DNA of 64,000 nucleotides from Achromobacter piechaudii NBRC 102461 (GTDB lineage: Bacteria; Pseudomonadota; Gammaproteobacteria; Burkholderiales; Burkholderiaceae_B). The DNA lies in NCBI RefSeq assembly GCF_001571245.1, contig NZ_BCTK01000005.1, positions 62,001 to 126,000 of the forward strand. Reading direction: 5' to 3'. The first letter of the stretch is position 1. Each line of letters begins with the position of its first letter. Positions 7,154 to 15,880 of this stretch are shown in pieces. The notes beneath the pieces are model-generated. The model ran no database searches. It had not been told where the DNA came from and saw only the letters and a list, made by a program, of their open reading frames with translations. The position numbers and the translations under genes were made by a program.

Positions 7154-10100
7154 TCAAAACGCCGTCCAGCCTTCGGAGCAGTCGACCTTGCGCACGGCCT
7201 TGCTGCAACTGGGGCAGAAATGGATGTTCGCGCAGGTGATGCCGTACATCACGCACTGCCCGATTTCTTCGTTGTACTGGCCATTCTGGTTGGGCAGGCC
7301 GTAATAGCAGTGGCCCCCCGCGTTGTAGTAGAAGTGCGGCGGCGGGTCCAGCTTGGAATCGTCGGCCGAGTCGTCCTGATTGCGCAGACCCGGCCAGTCC
7401 GGCCCGCTGGGTACCATGCCCAGCAAGTGGCCCATTTCATGGGCGAGCGTTTCGGTCAGGTAGGCCTGCGAGTTGGGCTCGTAGGGATCCAGGGTCGACA
7501 CGAACAGCAGGTTGGTGCCGGTGATGGCCAGGCCGGCGTAGCTGTCCGCCACGGTGTTGAACTGGATGTTCAGCACGCCGGTCAGGGGCGTGGGCGACAG
7601 GCGCGTCAGGTCCACCGACACCGACCAGACCGATCCATTGGCTTCGCGGATCGGCGTGATCAGGTGGCGCGGTATGGACAGAGAACGCTCGGCGCCGGAG
7701 GCATCACGGTACAGATAGCGCGCATGCACCAGCCAGTCGTCGCTGGCGTCGAATTCGTACCAGAGGCTCGATTGGCTGCGGTCATCATTGACGATTGGCA
7801 CGGTCATGACGCGTCCGCCCGGGCCAGCTGGCACCGGCAAGCGCATGTCGCCGCTGACCCCGGGCGCCGCCAGCCGGTCGACGTGGCAGACGACCAGCGT
7901 GTAGGGCTCGCGCTGCTTGCCGGGCGAATTCGCGTAGACGCCGCGCACCGCGTTCATGATGGCTTGCTGCGATTCCGGGCTATCGGCCGCATCCACGGCC
8001 GAGCGGCCCCGGAATTGCAGGCGGGGCAGCTGGATCATGTCGATGCCGTGCCGCGCGAACTCCGCCGTCACGGGCGTGACATCGGCCAGATGGCCGGCCG
8101 GATGCGCGCTCATGCACATCACTTCCTGGATGTACAGCCGACGCACGGTCTCGACGCGCTCGGTCTTGATCAGCTGACCACGTTCGTCGCGCACCTCGAA
8201 CAGATAAAGGTTCAGGCCGGCGGCGGGCAGCGCGATATCGTCGACGATGCGCTTGCCGTCCGCGTTGGTGACGTAGCTGCGCGGGTTGCTATGCGGCTCT
8301 TGGTAGCTCGCGCGGCGGCCGCGTTCGCGGGCCGAGTAGGGCAGGTTGGCGGGATCGGCCTTGACCGTGATGGTGAAGCGATGCTGGCCCGGGCGATTGA
8401 ACTCCACGTGAATGCGCGGGCGATTCGATTGCCGTTCGGTGGTGGTCAGCGCGCTGCCGTCGTTCCAGCGTTCTGCAACCTGCTCCAGGTTCACGTATTG
8501 CAGGCGCGCGCCGTCCTGGCGGGCCCGATAGGTGGACACGCCCGGCACCACGCGGCCGGAACCACTGGCGGGTGGCGTGCCTCCCGGCAAATTGGTGCCC
8601 TGCGTGCGCGCCACGGGTCCTAGTCCCACCGAGTCCAGCACATCGCGCGCGATCTGCGGCAACGGTGAATCGGCCACGCCAGGTATCTTCATCAGCACCT
8701 CGGCCACCTTGGGCAGCGTCTCGGTGGCCAGCGTGGGCGATTGCAGGATGGCGCCGACCACGCTGGGCACCGACGAAGACGACAGGCCCGGCATGCTGAG
8801 GATGGCGCCCGCCACCGACGGGATGTTGGCTTGCTTGACGTCGGGCAGGGTGAACAGCGTGTCGACGGCGGAACTCAAGGCGGCCATGCGGTCGCCACTG
8901 GCGTTCAACGCCTGCGTCATCACCGGCACGATGGCCGCGCTGACGTTGGCGCTGACGCCGCCCGCCGCAAACGTGGACGCGCCCGACAAGGCCGTGGACG
9001 CGGCGCTGGCTTGCTGCGCGAACGTGGCCAGTCCCCCGCCTGCGGCGACGGCCCCGATGCCCACAGCGCCCGAGCCGCTCGATGCGCCGGCAGCCGACGC
9101 ACCCGCGCCGCCCACGGCGGAAAGATCCGTGGTGCTGGTGGCGGGCGTCGTCTCGGACATGCCCGCCGCGCGCGCGGTGGCGCTGCCGAGGACCGAGTCT
9201 GGCGTGGAGGGTGCGGCCGCGACGGGCGCGGTCGTTATCGCCGCGCCGGTGGCGGGAGTGGTTGCCGGTGACGCGGTGGAGATGGGAGCGTTGTTACCGC
9301 CGAGAGGGGAGGCGGATGTGGCGTTGGTGGGTGCGTTGGTGGATGCGTTGGTCGCGACCGTAGCGTTGGACGGTGCATTGGTGGACGCGCTGGTCGCGGC
9401 CGTCGCGCTGGTCGGTGCGTTAGTGGATGCACCGGTCGCGGCCTTAGCGTTGGTCGATGCGTTGGTAGATGCACTGGTTGCGGCCGTCGCGTTGGTCGGT
9501 GCATTGGTGGACGCAGTGCCCGTGCCCGAGGCACTGGCTGGCGCTTGGGCGGCTCCGTCCGTCGGGGACGATGCGTTGGCTGTTGCGTTTGTCGAGGCGT
9601 CTGCTGAGGCGGGCGCGTTGGACGGTGCTCCACCTGACGCGGTGGGTGAGCCAGCCGGCGCGCTCGCAGCCGTGCCCGTCGTGGCGCCAGCCGATGAGCC
9701 TGCGGGAGCACTGGCGTTTGCCGTGCCGCCGACAGCCCCTGTCGAGCTTGCGTCGGTCGTCGCAGCTGACGAGCCGACGCCGGCGTTCGACGCGGCAGGG
9801 GCCGCACCATGTCCGGTGGCGCCTGCAAGAGTAGCGTCACCCGCACCGGTCGAGGCTGGCGTAGCGATGCCGCCGGGTTGAGCGATGGCGGACGTCGAGG
9901 CCGGTGTAGTGTTCGCAGCGGCCGTGGTCGCGCTTGCCGCGCTGCCGGACGATGCGCCCAAGCCCGCGCCCGCCGCGCCAGCGGCGGCATTCACGCCGAC
10001 TGATGGCTGCGTGCCGGGAACATCCAAGGCGCCCGCGCCGGATGCGCCGGGAACGCCTACGCCTTGCGGCAGATTCGCCTGCGACGACGGAACGAAGCCG

Positions 10101-13100
10101 GGCGTTTGCGCGGTGAGGCCGGGCGTCATGGAAGGCGTCGCGTCCGATACGGTCGACGAGAGGGGGGCGCTGGACGCCATCAGCACGTTGGTGTCCGAGG
10201 TCGCGCCAAGGGGCGTCATCGTCGCCAAGCCCTTGTTTGCATCAGTGCTTGCCAACTGCGTCAGCGCGTCGTCTTGCATCACGCGCGGCGCGGACGTGGG
10301 TGTCGCGCCGTTGGCGGTGTTGACCCAACCCGTGTCCGCTGACGTGACGGAGGTTTGCGTGTCGACGTGGCCCAGGTCGCCGATGCCGGACAGCGCGCCG
10401 TCTGCACCGCTTGCTGGCGAGGCGGCCTGGGCGGTGACGCTGGCGGCGTTAGCCGTGCTGGCAAACAACGCGCCAGCGGTGGCGGCCACGGACGCGAGCA
10501 ATGCGGCGTCAGGCAAAGCGGATTGGGTTTGCGTGTCGCGCCCATCGGAGGACGCGCCAATCGGCGCCGCGTCGCGCTTGATGGGTGCGCCGGCTGGTGC
10601 AAATGACAATGACGCAGGCGTCTTCGCGTCCGAGGGCGTGCCGGCGTGGGTCTGTCCTGCGACGTTGAAATGCTCGCCGCCGGCATCGCTCGCTGATGAT
10701 GCGGGGTGGGTTGCGTCGCCGTTGTGCCGTGTCGCACTGACGGCAGCAGCGGACGCGGTGGTCGCGGCCGCCGCCACGAAAGCGGAAGTTTCGCCGTGCC
10801 CGAAATGAGAAGTCGTCGACGCTGATGTTAGGGAAGCATCCACGTTCCGCGCGGCGTCAGAGGCGGACGCCGTGCCGGTGGCGGGGGGCGCGCCTTCGTA
10901 AGAGAGAGAGGCCTCCGTTGTGTCGGCATTCTGCGCCTGGCCGTTGGCCTCGGCACGCGCGCGCAATGTCGTTGCTGCGCCCAGGGTCGAGGCGATTGCG
11001 GCAGGCAGTCCATTGCCGTTGGCTGAATCGAGAGACGTGGCAGGCGCCACATCGGAAGTCACCAGCGCGCTGTTTGCCGTTGTCGCGGAGGGCGGATTGT
11101 CTTGCGCGCGAGTCGACATGCCGGACACGCCCGTGGTCGCTTGCGAGCTCGCGTGAGAGGCTCCCGAAGGCTGATCGTTTGCAGACGTCGCAACTGCGGC
11201 ATTCTGAGTTGATCCACGCGATCCGGCCAGTGCGGCAATGGTGCCGATCCCAGCGCCCGACAGCGTGGCGGTTTGGGACGCGAACCGCGCCGCGTCGGCG
11301 GGCATGGCAGTCTTGGCTTCGCTGATGTTGGCAGCGGATGTTGCAAGGTCCCCTGCGATGCTTGTCTGCGCCGGCGTGGCGTTTTCCCAAACGTTGCCCA
11401 TCGCAACCGTGGCTTGCGTATTTGTGGCCGTAGCAGGAACGCCGGGCAACGCGGTGCTATCCGTGGACGCCGTCAAGTCGGGCGCGGTAGTGGGCGATAT
11501 CGCCACGGTGGCGGCGGGCGCAGCGAAGGGGTTCGACGCAAAGTCCGCGACAGGCGCGGCGACAGCATCCGACGCGGAGGCAAGCGAGGGCGCGTCGAAA
11601 GAAGAAGTCGTGGGCGCAACCGACGAAGCCAACGAAGATGTTCCCACCGCCGCGCCGTCGGCCATGACCGAGGACGCGCCGGCAGTCGCCATCGCGGGCG
11701 AGATCGAAGCTGCTCCATCACCTGCGAAGGAAGGCGTGGCAGTGGCAGTGTTTATGCCCGCCATGGAAGGCGCGAAAGAGGAAACGCCCGCGCTCGCAAT
11801 CGACGGGGTAACGGAGGACGCACTGGCGCTTGCAATCGACGCTGCGCCAGCGCCTGCGATGGACGGCGCAACCGCCGACGCGCCTGCGCTCGCAATCGTC
11901 GGCGCAACAGAGGACGCACCAGCGCCCGCGACCGACGAAGCACTCGCACCCGCGATGGACGGCGCAACCGCCGACGCGCCTGCGCTCGCAATCGTCGGCG
12001 CTACAGAGGACGCACCTGCGCCCGCGACTGAGGATGCACTCGCACCCGCGATCGAAGGCGCAACGGCCGAAGCGCCTGAGCTCGCAAGCGTCGGCGCAAC
12101 CGAGGACGCACCAGCGCCCGCGACCGACGATGCACTCGCGCCGGCCATCGACGGCGCAGCCGCCGAAGCGCCCGCACCCGCAACCGTCGGCGCAGCCGAG
12201 GATGCCCCGGCACTCGCAATCGCCGGCTCACCTTCGGAACCCCCGGGCGCAGCAACAGACGCGGGGGCTGCCGTCGCAATGGGCGACGAGGCGGATGAAT
12301 CAACGGCTGGCGCGGCTCCTGCGGCAGCGCTTGCCACGGGTGTACCCGAGGCGGAGCCCGCAGCCACCGTCTGCGTGGCCTGCGGACCATCGCCGGTTTG
12401 CGCGGCGGCGGTCGCCGCATTGCCGGTTCCTGGCGACGCCGGGCTGGCGGCACTCGACGGCGCAGACGCGTCGGCGACCGAGGCATCCGCTGCAACGCCG
12501 GGCGACGCCGTGTTCTGTGCCGATGCCGTCGAACCGCCAGAGGCATCCGCTGCAATGTCTGCCGCCGAGCTTGGCGAGTCGGCGCTTGCCGGGGCGACAC
12601 CCGATGCTGCTGTCGTCGACGGCATAGCGTTCGCAGCGGTCGCGCTTGCAGGCGTCGCGCCCGCCGACGCGGCACCCGCCACGCCAGCAGCATTACCCTG
12701 CGCAGCTCCCGCTCGCGCAAAAGTCGCCGCACCGGAAATCATGCTCGATGCGCCTTCGGGCGCGACCGACGCCAGCATGTCGGCGGCGGCGGGCAGGGCC
12801 GCGGTCGGATCCTTGATCAGCGCGGCGGCTTGCGATACCTTGCCGGCCGCCGACGCGGCGGAGTCGATCATGCCGCCGACGCCTGGAGCCGCCGAACCCA
12901 GCATGCCGGATGCGGCAGGCAGCGCCGACATCGGGTTGGCGGCGATGGCCTTGGCCTGAGAGACCAGGCCCATCGTGTTCTTGGCCGTGTTGAGCAGTCC
13001 GCCCATCGCGGGGCTCGTGTTGCCCAGCAGGCCGGGGGCGGCGGACAGCGCGCCCATGGGATTCTTCGCCAGCCCGGCCAGCGTGTTGGCCTGGCCGGCA

Positions 13101-15880
13101 AGCTGAGACAGCTTGGATGCCGCGCCTGCCGCCGTCTGGCCGAGGCTCGCCACGCTGCTGGGCAGCGTCTCGCCCAGCCCGCCGCCCGCGCTCGCCGCGC
13201 CGCCAAAGCCCGCCATCAGGCTTGATGCGGCCTTCTTGGCGGCGGAGGCCATCGCGCCGTCCTTGTGCACCAGCTCGGCGCTGACGATCAGCGGATCATC
13301 GACCGTGGTGCTGGGCAGGGCGGGAAGTTGGGCGGCGTCGCTGCCGGGGCCCACGAAATTATGCGTCGCACCCTTGACCGAGAACAGGCCCGGTCCCTTG
13401 AAGACGATGTCCGCGCCATCCAGCGTGACGCTGCCGCCCGCCGCCTGCAAGGTGACGCGCTGGTTGCCCAGGATCTCGATGCCTTCGGCGGACGAGGTCA
13501 CGGTGATGTCCTGGCCCGCCAGCGCTTCCAGGATGTCGGTGTGCGCGTGCAGCGACACCGGCGCCTGGGCCGAGATGGCGCGCAGGGGACCCTGCTGCGC
13601 GAAGATGCTGGCCGAGCGCGCCGACACCGCCGAATAGGTCTGCTGCGCGGCCACGTGCGCGTCCGATTGCGCGGTGGCGTGCAGGTGTTCGCCCGCATGC
13701 AGCACGGCGCTGGCGGGCGTGGCCAGGTTCAGGGAATTCGGCGTGTCGATGAGCAGGTGCGGGCCGTTGATGCGTTCGACGGCGGCGGTGTCGGTGCGTT
13801 GCCCGTTGGCCGCCTTGCCAGCAGCCTGTCCGTTGACCTGGGCGGTGTAGCGGCCGTCCTGCTCGGCGTCCAGCGCCTTGAGCAGTTCGTCGTAGCCGTC
13901 GGCCGCCGCCATGGGTCGCGCCTGATGCTGGCCGGCGCTATCGTTCAGCCGTCGCGATGCGTCCTGCGCGCCGCGCAGCAGCAGCAGTGCTTCCTGCGCG
14001 TCGGCTTGCGTGGACTTGGCCTGTTCGCGCGCGGTGGCGGACACCAGCATGCCCTGACCCGAGCGGACCACGGTCCACGCGTCCGAACGCAGTTCAAAGC
14101 CCGTGCCGCGCCATTGGCCCCGGTTGGCGTCGTCCAGGTCCTGTTCGACCAGGTGACCCAGGCCCAGCTGCGTTGCCGCCGTCGAGCTGGCCAGCCGCGT
14201 GCGCAGCTTGCCGCGCGTGTCGTCAAAGACCCATTGGTTGCGCCCCGCGCCGTCCAGCCCGTGGCTGTGCCATCCGCTCAATACCCCGGCGTGATTGGCC
14301 TCGGCTTCTTCGCCGGCCGACCAGGGCGGCAGGTCCGCGTCGTTGTATAGCTGGCCGGCGATAACCGGCCTGTCGATATCGCCATCGATAAACTCCACGA
14401 TGACTTCGGTGCCGCCCCGAGGCAGGTGATGCGCGCCCCAGTTGGGGCCGGCCTGCGCGCCGGCCACGCGCAACCACGTGCCCGATCGGTCGTCGCCCGG
14501 CGCGTTGCCGCTGCCGTCGCCGTGCGTCTTGTGCGGCAGACCGCCCGACACGGGCTTGTCGCCGCGCTGCCAGGGGAACTGCACCTTGACGCGCAGGTCG
14601 CGGTCCGACGTGATGGGCGCGTCGCCAGCGCTGACCACGACGGCCGCCAGCCCTTCGGGGGCGGTCGGACGCGGATGCCAGGCGGGCATCAACGCGGCCG
14701 CCTCGGGCTGCGCGGTGAAGCGGTTGCGGTAGGTGCCGCGTTCCATGTCGGCGCTGCTCACCACCTGCGCGGCCTGCGAGCCCAGGTTGTTGGTGGCTTC
14801 GTGCACGACCTCCAGCAATACATAGCGATTGCCGGCCAGTTCATCGACGGCCTGCCCGCCGCCGCCCTCGGCATAGCGCTCGTGCTGCGACATCGCAAAC
14901 AAGCGGCCGGGCGCCAGTGAACGCGCGGTGCCCGCGCCTTCGAAGCGGACCATGCGCGACTCGTGCGTGCGCAGCGAGCGCGCGGCGCTTTGCTCGGCGG
15001 CGTCATCGTCGGCATAGCGGCCGTGGCCAGCGTAGTCGTAGTCCTCAAGCACCGGCAAGGCTTCCACCTGCACTTGCGAGCGGCTTTGCGCGGCGTGCGC
15101 GGTCAAGGTGCGTTCGTTCCAGGCGGCGCGCGCCACGGCGTTCGGACGCACGGCCTGGCTTGCCGAGAAATGCGTGATGCTGTCGCGGGTTTCGGTGGCG
15201 TCGCTGCGATGAAAGCGCAGCGGCGAGGATGGGTCTTCGGGGCGCGCCGCGCCCGCGTCGAAGATCACGACGCGATGACGCGCGCCGCCAGCGGCGGCCT
15301 GGCCCGCATCCTGCTGATGCTCGAAGCGATAGCACAGGCCCGCTTCGGCCAGGATGCGCTCGACGAATTGCAGATCCGATTCGCGGTACTGCGTGCAGGC
15401 GGCGAGCGGGGGCAGGGCCTCGCTCAGTTCGAACGCAAAGGCGGCCTGGGGATAATCCGCGAAGATCTCGCTGACGATGTCCTGGACCGACTTGTCCTGA
15501 TAGATGAAGCTGTCGCGGCGCAGCGCCAACGCGGCCATCCAGGGCGCGGCGTGCAGGCGATAGCGCGCCAGCCCGCCGTCGGCGCCCAACGCATCGACGC
15601 CTTCGACGACCGCATGCCAGCGGCGCATCGACCCGTCTGCCTGAAGCAGGCTGACGCTGATCTCCTTGCCCAGCAGCGAAGCCACGTCCAGCTCGGCGCT
15701 TGCCGCCAGGCAATCGAGCGTCAGCGCGAACAGGCGCGACACGCCTTCGCGCAGCGTCATCTGCTCGGCGACCAGCTCGGCGTCCAGCGGCGTGCTGACG
15801 CGCAGCATGCGCGCCTGTTGCGACAGGGTGGCGATGTTCATCGACGAGTAGGTCGAGGCGTTCGAAGGCAAGGCGTTCAT
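7154..15880 (-). CDS. Giant VgrG with long low-complexity linker and C-terminal HExxH metallopeptidase-like domain
   Basis: This encodes 2908 residues. The start at 15880 overlaps the tssL stop (ATGA). Residues 1 to about 880 are a complete VgrG: gp27-like part, OB fold (GGTEVIVEFIDGDIDRPVI) and DUF2345 region ending near KGATHNFVGPG. Residues 885-2325 are an Ala/Ser/Thr/Gly/Pro-rich linker with nested tandem repeats. It is bounded by 42-residue repeats at the N side and 18-residue helical repeats at the C side. From about residue 2445 a structured region ends in HEMGHLLGM (His2814, Glu2815, His2818) and a Cys-rich tail (FCPSC). Specialised VgrGs with C-terminal metallopeptidases are known, for example P. 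aeruginosa VgrG2b acting in the periplasm. By analogy this is an antibacterial effector spike. The linker length is exceptional. Confidence 0.9.
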   Translation of the reverse strand: MNALPSNASTYSSMNIATLSQQARMLRVSTPLDAELVAEQMTLREGVSRLFALTLDCLAASAELDVASLLGKEISVSLLQADGSMRRWHAVVEGVDALGADGGLARYRLHAAPWMAALALRRDSFIYQDKSVQDIVSEIFADYPQAAFAFELSEALPPLAACTQYRESDLQFVERILAEAGLCYRFEHQQDAGQAAAGGARHRVVIFDAGAARPEDPSSPLRFHRSDATETRDSITHFSASQAVRPNAVARAAWNERTLTAHAAQSRSQVQVEALPVLEDYDYAGHGRYADDDAAEQSAARSLRTHESRMVRFEGAGTARSLAPGRLFAMSQHERYAEGGGGQAVDELAGNRYVLLEVVHEATNNLGSQAAQVVSSADMERGTYRNRFTAQPEAAALMPAWHPRPTAPEGLAAVVVSAGDAPITSDRDLRVKVQFPWQRGDKPVSGGLPHKTHGDGSGNAPGDDRSGTWLRVAGAQAGPNWGAHHLPRGGTEVIVEFIDGDIDRPVIAGQLYNDADLPPWSAGEEAEANHAGVLSGWHSHGLDGAGRNQWVFDDTRGKLRTRLASSTAATQLGLGHLVEQDLDDANRGQWRGTGFELRSDAWTVVRSGQGMLVSATAREQAKSTQADAQEALLLLRGAQDASRRLNDSAGQHQARPMAAADGYDELLKALDAEQDGRYTAQVNGQAAGKAANGQRTDTAAVERINGPHLLIDTPNSLNLATPASAVLHAGEHLHATAQSDAHVAAQQTYSAVSARSASIFAQQGPLRAISAQAPVSLHAHTDILEALAGQDITVTSSAEGIEILGNQRVTLQAAGGSVTLDGADIVFKGPGLFSVKGATHNFVGPGSDAAQLPALPSTTVDDPLIVSAELVHKDGAMASAAKKAASSLMAGFGGAASAGGGLGETLPSSVASLGQTAAGAASKLSQLAGQANTLAGLAKNPMGALSAAPGLLGNTSPAMGGLLNTAKNTMGLVSQAKAIAANPMSALPAASGMLGSAAPGVGGMIDSAASAAGKVSQAAALIKDPTAALPAAADMLASVAPEGASSMISGAATFARAGAAQGNAAGVAGAASAGATPASATAANAMPSTTAASGVAPASADSPSSAADIAADASGGSTASAQNTASPGVAADASVADASAPSSAASPASPGTGNAATAAAQTGDGPQATQTVAAGSASGTPVASAAAGAAPAVDSSASSPIATAAPASVAAPGGSEGEPAIASAGASSAAPTVAGAGASAAAPSMAGASASSVAGAGASSVAPTLASSGASAVAPSIAGASASSVAGAGASSVAPTIASAGASAVAPSIAGASASSVAGAGASSVAPTIASAGASAVAPSIAGAGAASIASASASSVTPSIASAGVSSFAPSMAGINTATATPSFAGDGAASISPAMATAGASSVMADGAAVGTSSLASSVAPTTSSFDAPSLASASDAVAAPVADFASNPFAAPAATVAISPTTAPDLTASTDSTALPGVPATATNTQATVAMGNVWENATPAQTSIAGDLATSAANISEAKTAMPADAARFASQTATLSGAGIGTIAALAGSRGSTQNAAVATSANDQPSGASHASSQATTGVSGMSTRAQDNPPSATTANSALVTSDVAPATSLDSANGNGLPAAIASTLGAATTLRARAEANGQAQNADTTEASLSYEGAPPATGTASASDAARNVDASLTSASTTSHFGHGETSAFVAAAATTASAAAVSATRHNGDATHPASSASDAGGEHFNVAGQTHAGTPSDAKTPASLSFAPAGAPIKRDAAPIGASSDGRDTQTQSALPDAALLASVAATAGALFASTANAASVTAQAASPASGADGALSGIGDLGHVDTQTSVTSADTGWVNTANGATPTSAPRVMQDDALTQLASTDANKGLATMTPLGATSDTNVLMASSAPLSSTVSDATPSMTPGLTAQTPGFVPSSQANLPQGVGVPGASGAGALDVPGTQPSVGVNAAAGAAGAGLGASSGSAASATTAAANTTPASTSAIAQPGGIATPASTGAGDATLAGATGHGAAPAASNAGVGSSAATTDASSTGAVGGTANASAPAGSSAGATTGTAASAPAGSPTASGGAPSNAPASADASTNATANASSPTDGAAQAPASASGTGTASTNAPTNATAATSASTNASTNAKAATGASTNAPTSATAATSASTNAPSNATVATNASTNAPTNATSASPLGGNNAPISTASPATTPATGAAITTAPVAAAPSTPDSVLGSATARAAGMSETTPATSTTDLSAVGGAGASAAGASSGSGAVGIGAVAAGGGLATFAQQASAASTALSGASTFAAGGVSANVSAAIVPVMTQALNASGDRMAALSSAVDTLFTLPDVKQANIPSVAGAILSMPGLSSSSVPSVVGAILQSPTLATETLPKVAEVLMKIPGVADSPLPQIARDVLDSVGLGPVARTQGTNLPGGTPPASGSGRVVPGVSTYRARQDGARLQYVNLEQVAERWNDGSALTTTERQSNRPRIHVEFNRPGQHRFTITVKADPANLPYSARERGRRASYQEPHSNPRSYVTNADGKRIVDDIALPAAGLNLYLFEVRDERGQLIKTERVETVRRLYIQEVMCMSAHPAGHLADVTPVTAEFARHGIDMIQLPRLQFRGRSAVDAADSPESQQAIMNAVRGVYANSPGKQREPYTLVVCHVDRLAAPGVSGDMRLPVPAGPGGRVMTVPIVNDDRSQSSLWYEFDASDDWLVHARYLYRDASGAERSLSIPRHLITPIREANGSVWSVSVDLTRLSPTPLTGVLNIQFNTVADSYAGLAITGTNLLFVSTLDPYEPNSQAYLTETLAHEMGHLLGMVPSGPDWPGLRNQDDSADDSKLDPPPHFYYNAGGHCYYGLPNQNGQYNEEIGQCVMYGITCANIHFCPSCSKAVRKVDCSEGWTAF
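8615..8824 (-). repeat. Four 54-bp (18-residue) helical repeats in the giant VgrG
   Basis: Units start at 8824, 8770, 8716 and 8662 going leftward and encode segments of the form IPSVAGAILSMPGL, VPSVVGAILQSPTL, LPKVAEVLMKIPGV and LPQIARDVLDSVGL. The pattern is hP-hh--hh--P-h, which suggests short paired helices between the low-complexity linker and the protease region. The DNA is diverged, so it is an old repeat kept for protein structure. Confidence 0.8.
9321..9530 (-). repeat. Five tandem 42-bp units in the linker coding region
   Basis: Units begin at 9321, 9363, 9405, 9447 and 9489. Each encodes a 14-residue variant of TNAPTNATAATSAS. They differ by scattered single-base changes and keep frame, so copy number can change without breaking the gene. 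Confidence 0.9.
11856..12239 (-). repeat. Four tandem 96-bp units in the linker coding region
   Basis: Units begin at 11856, 11952, 12048 and 12144, the last being less exact at its distal end. Each encodes 32 residues built from smaller ASSVAPxIAxAGAS-like blocks, so the array has an inner period as well. Units 11856 and 11952 are nearly identical over about 60 bases, which suggests recent expansion or gene conversion. Confidence 0.88.
12692..13069 (-). repeat. Three 126-bp (42-residue) repeats at the start of the linker
   Basis: Units start at 13069, 12943 and 12817 reading leftward. Each opens with a NPMxALxAAxxMLG-like segment followed by Px-GGMI and a helical Ala/Ser-rich part. The third is degenerate after its first 20 residues. 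Unlike the rest of the linker these have hydrophobic spacing compatible with folded helices. Confidence 0.75.

Noticed and set aside
8532-12959. Long plus-strand open frames opposite the giant VgrG linker (8532-9881, 9885-10808, 11238-12959)
   Set aside because: They are antisense images of the Ala/Ser/Thr-rich coding sequence: GC-rich third positions remove stops, the products are Ala/Val/Asp monotony, and none has a ribosome site or known family.
9321-13069. Recent insertion or mobile element in the linker region
   Set aside because: There are no terminal inverted repeats, transposase or target duplications, and the reading frame is intact throughout.
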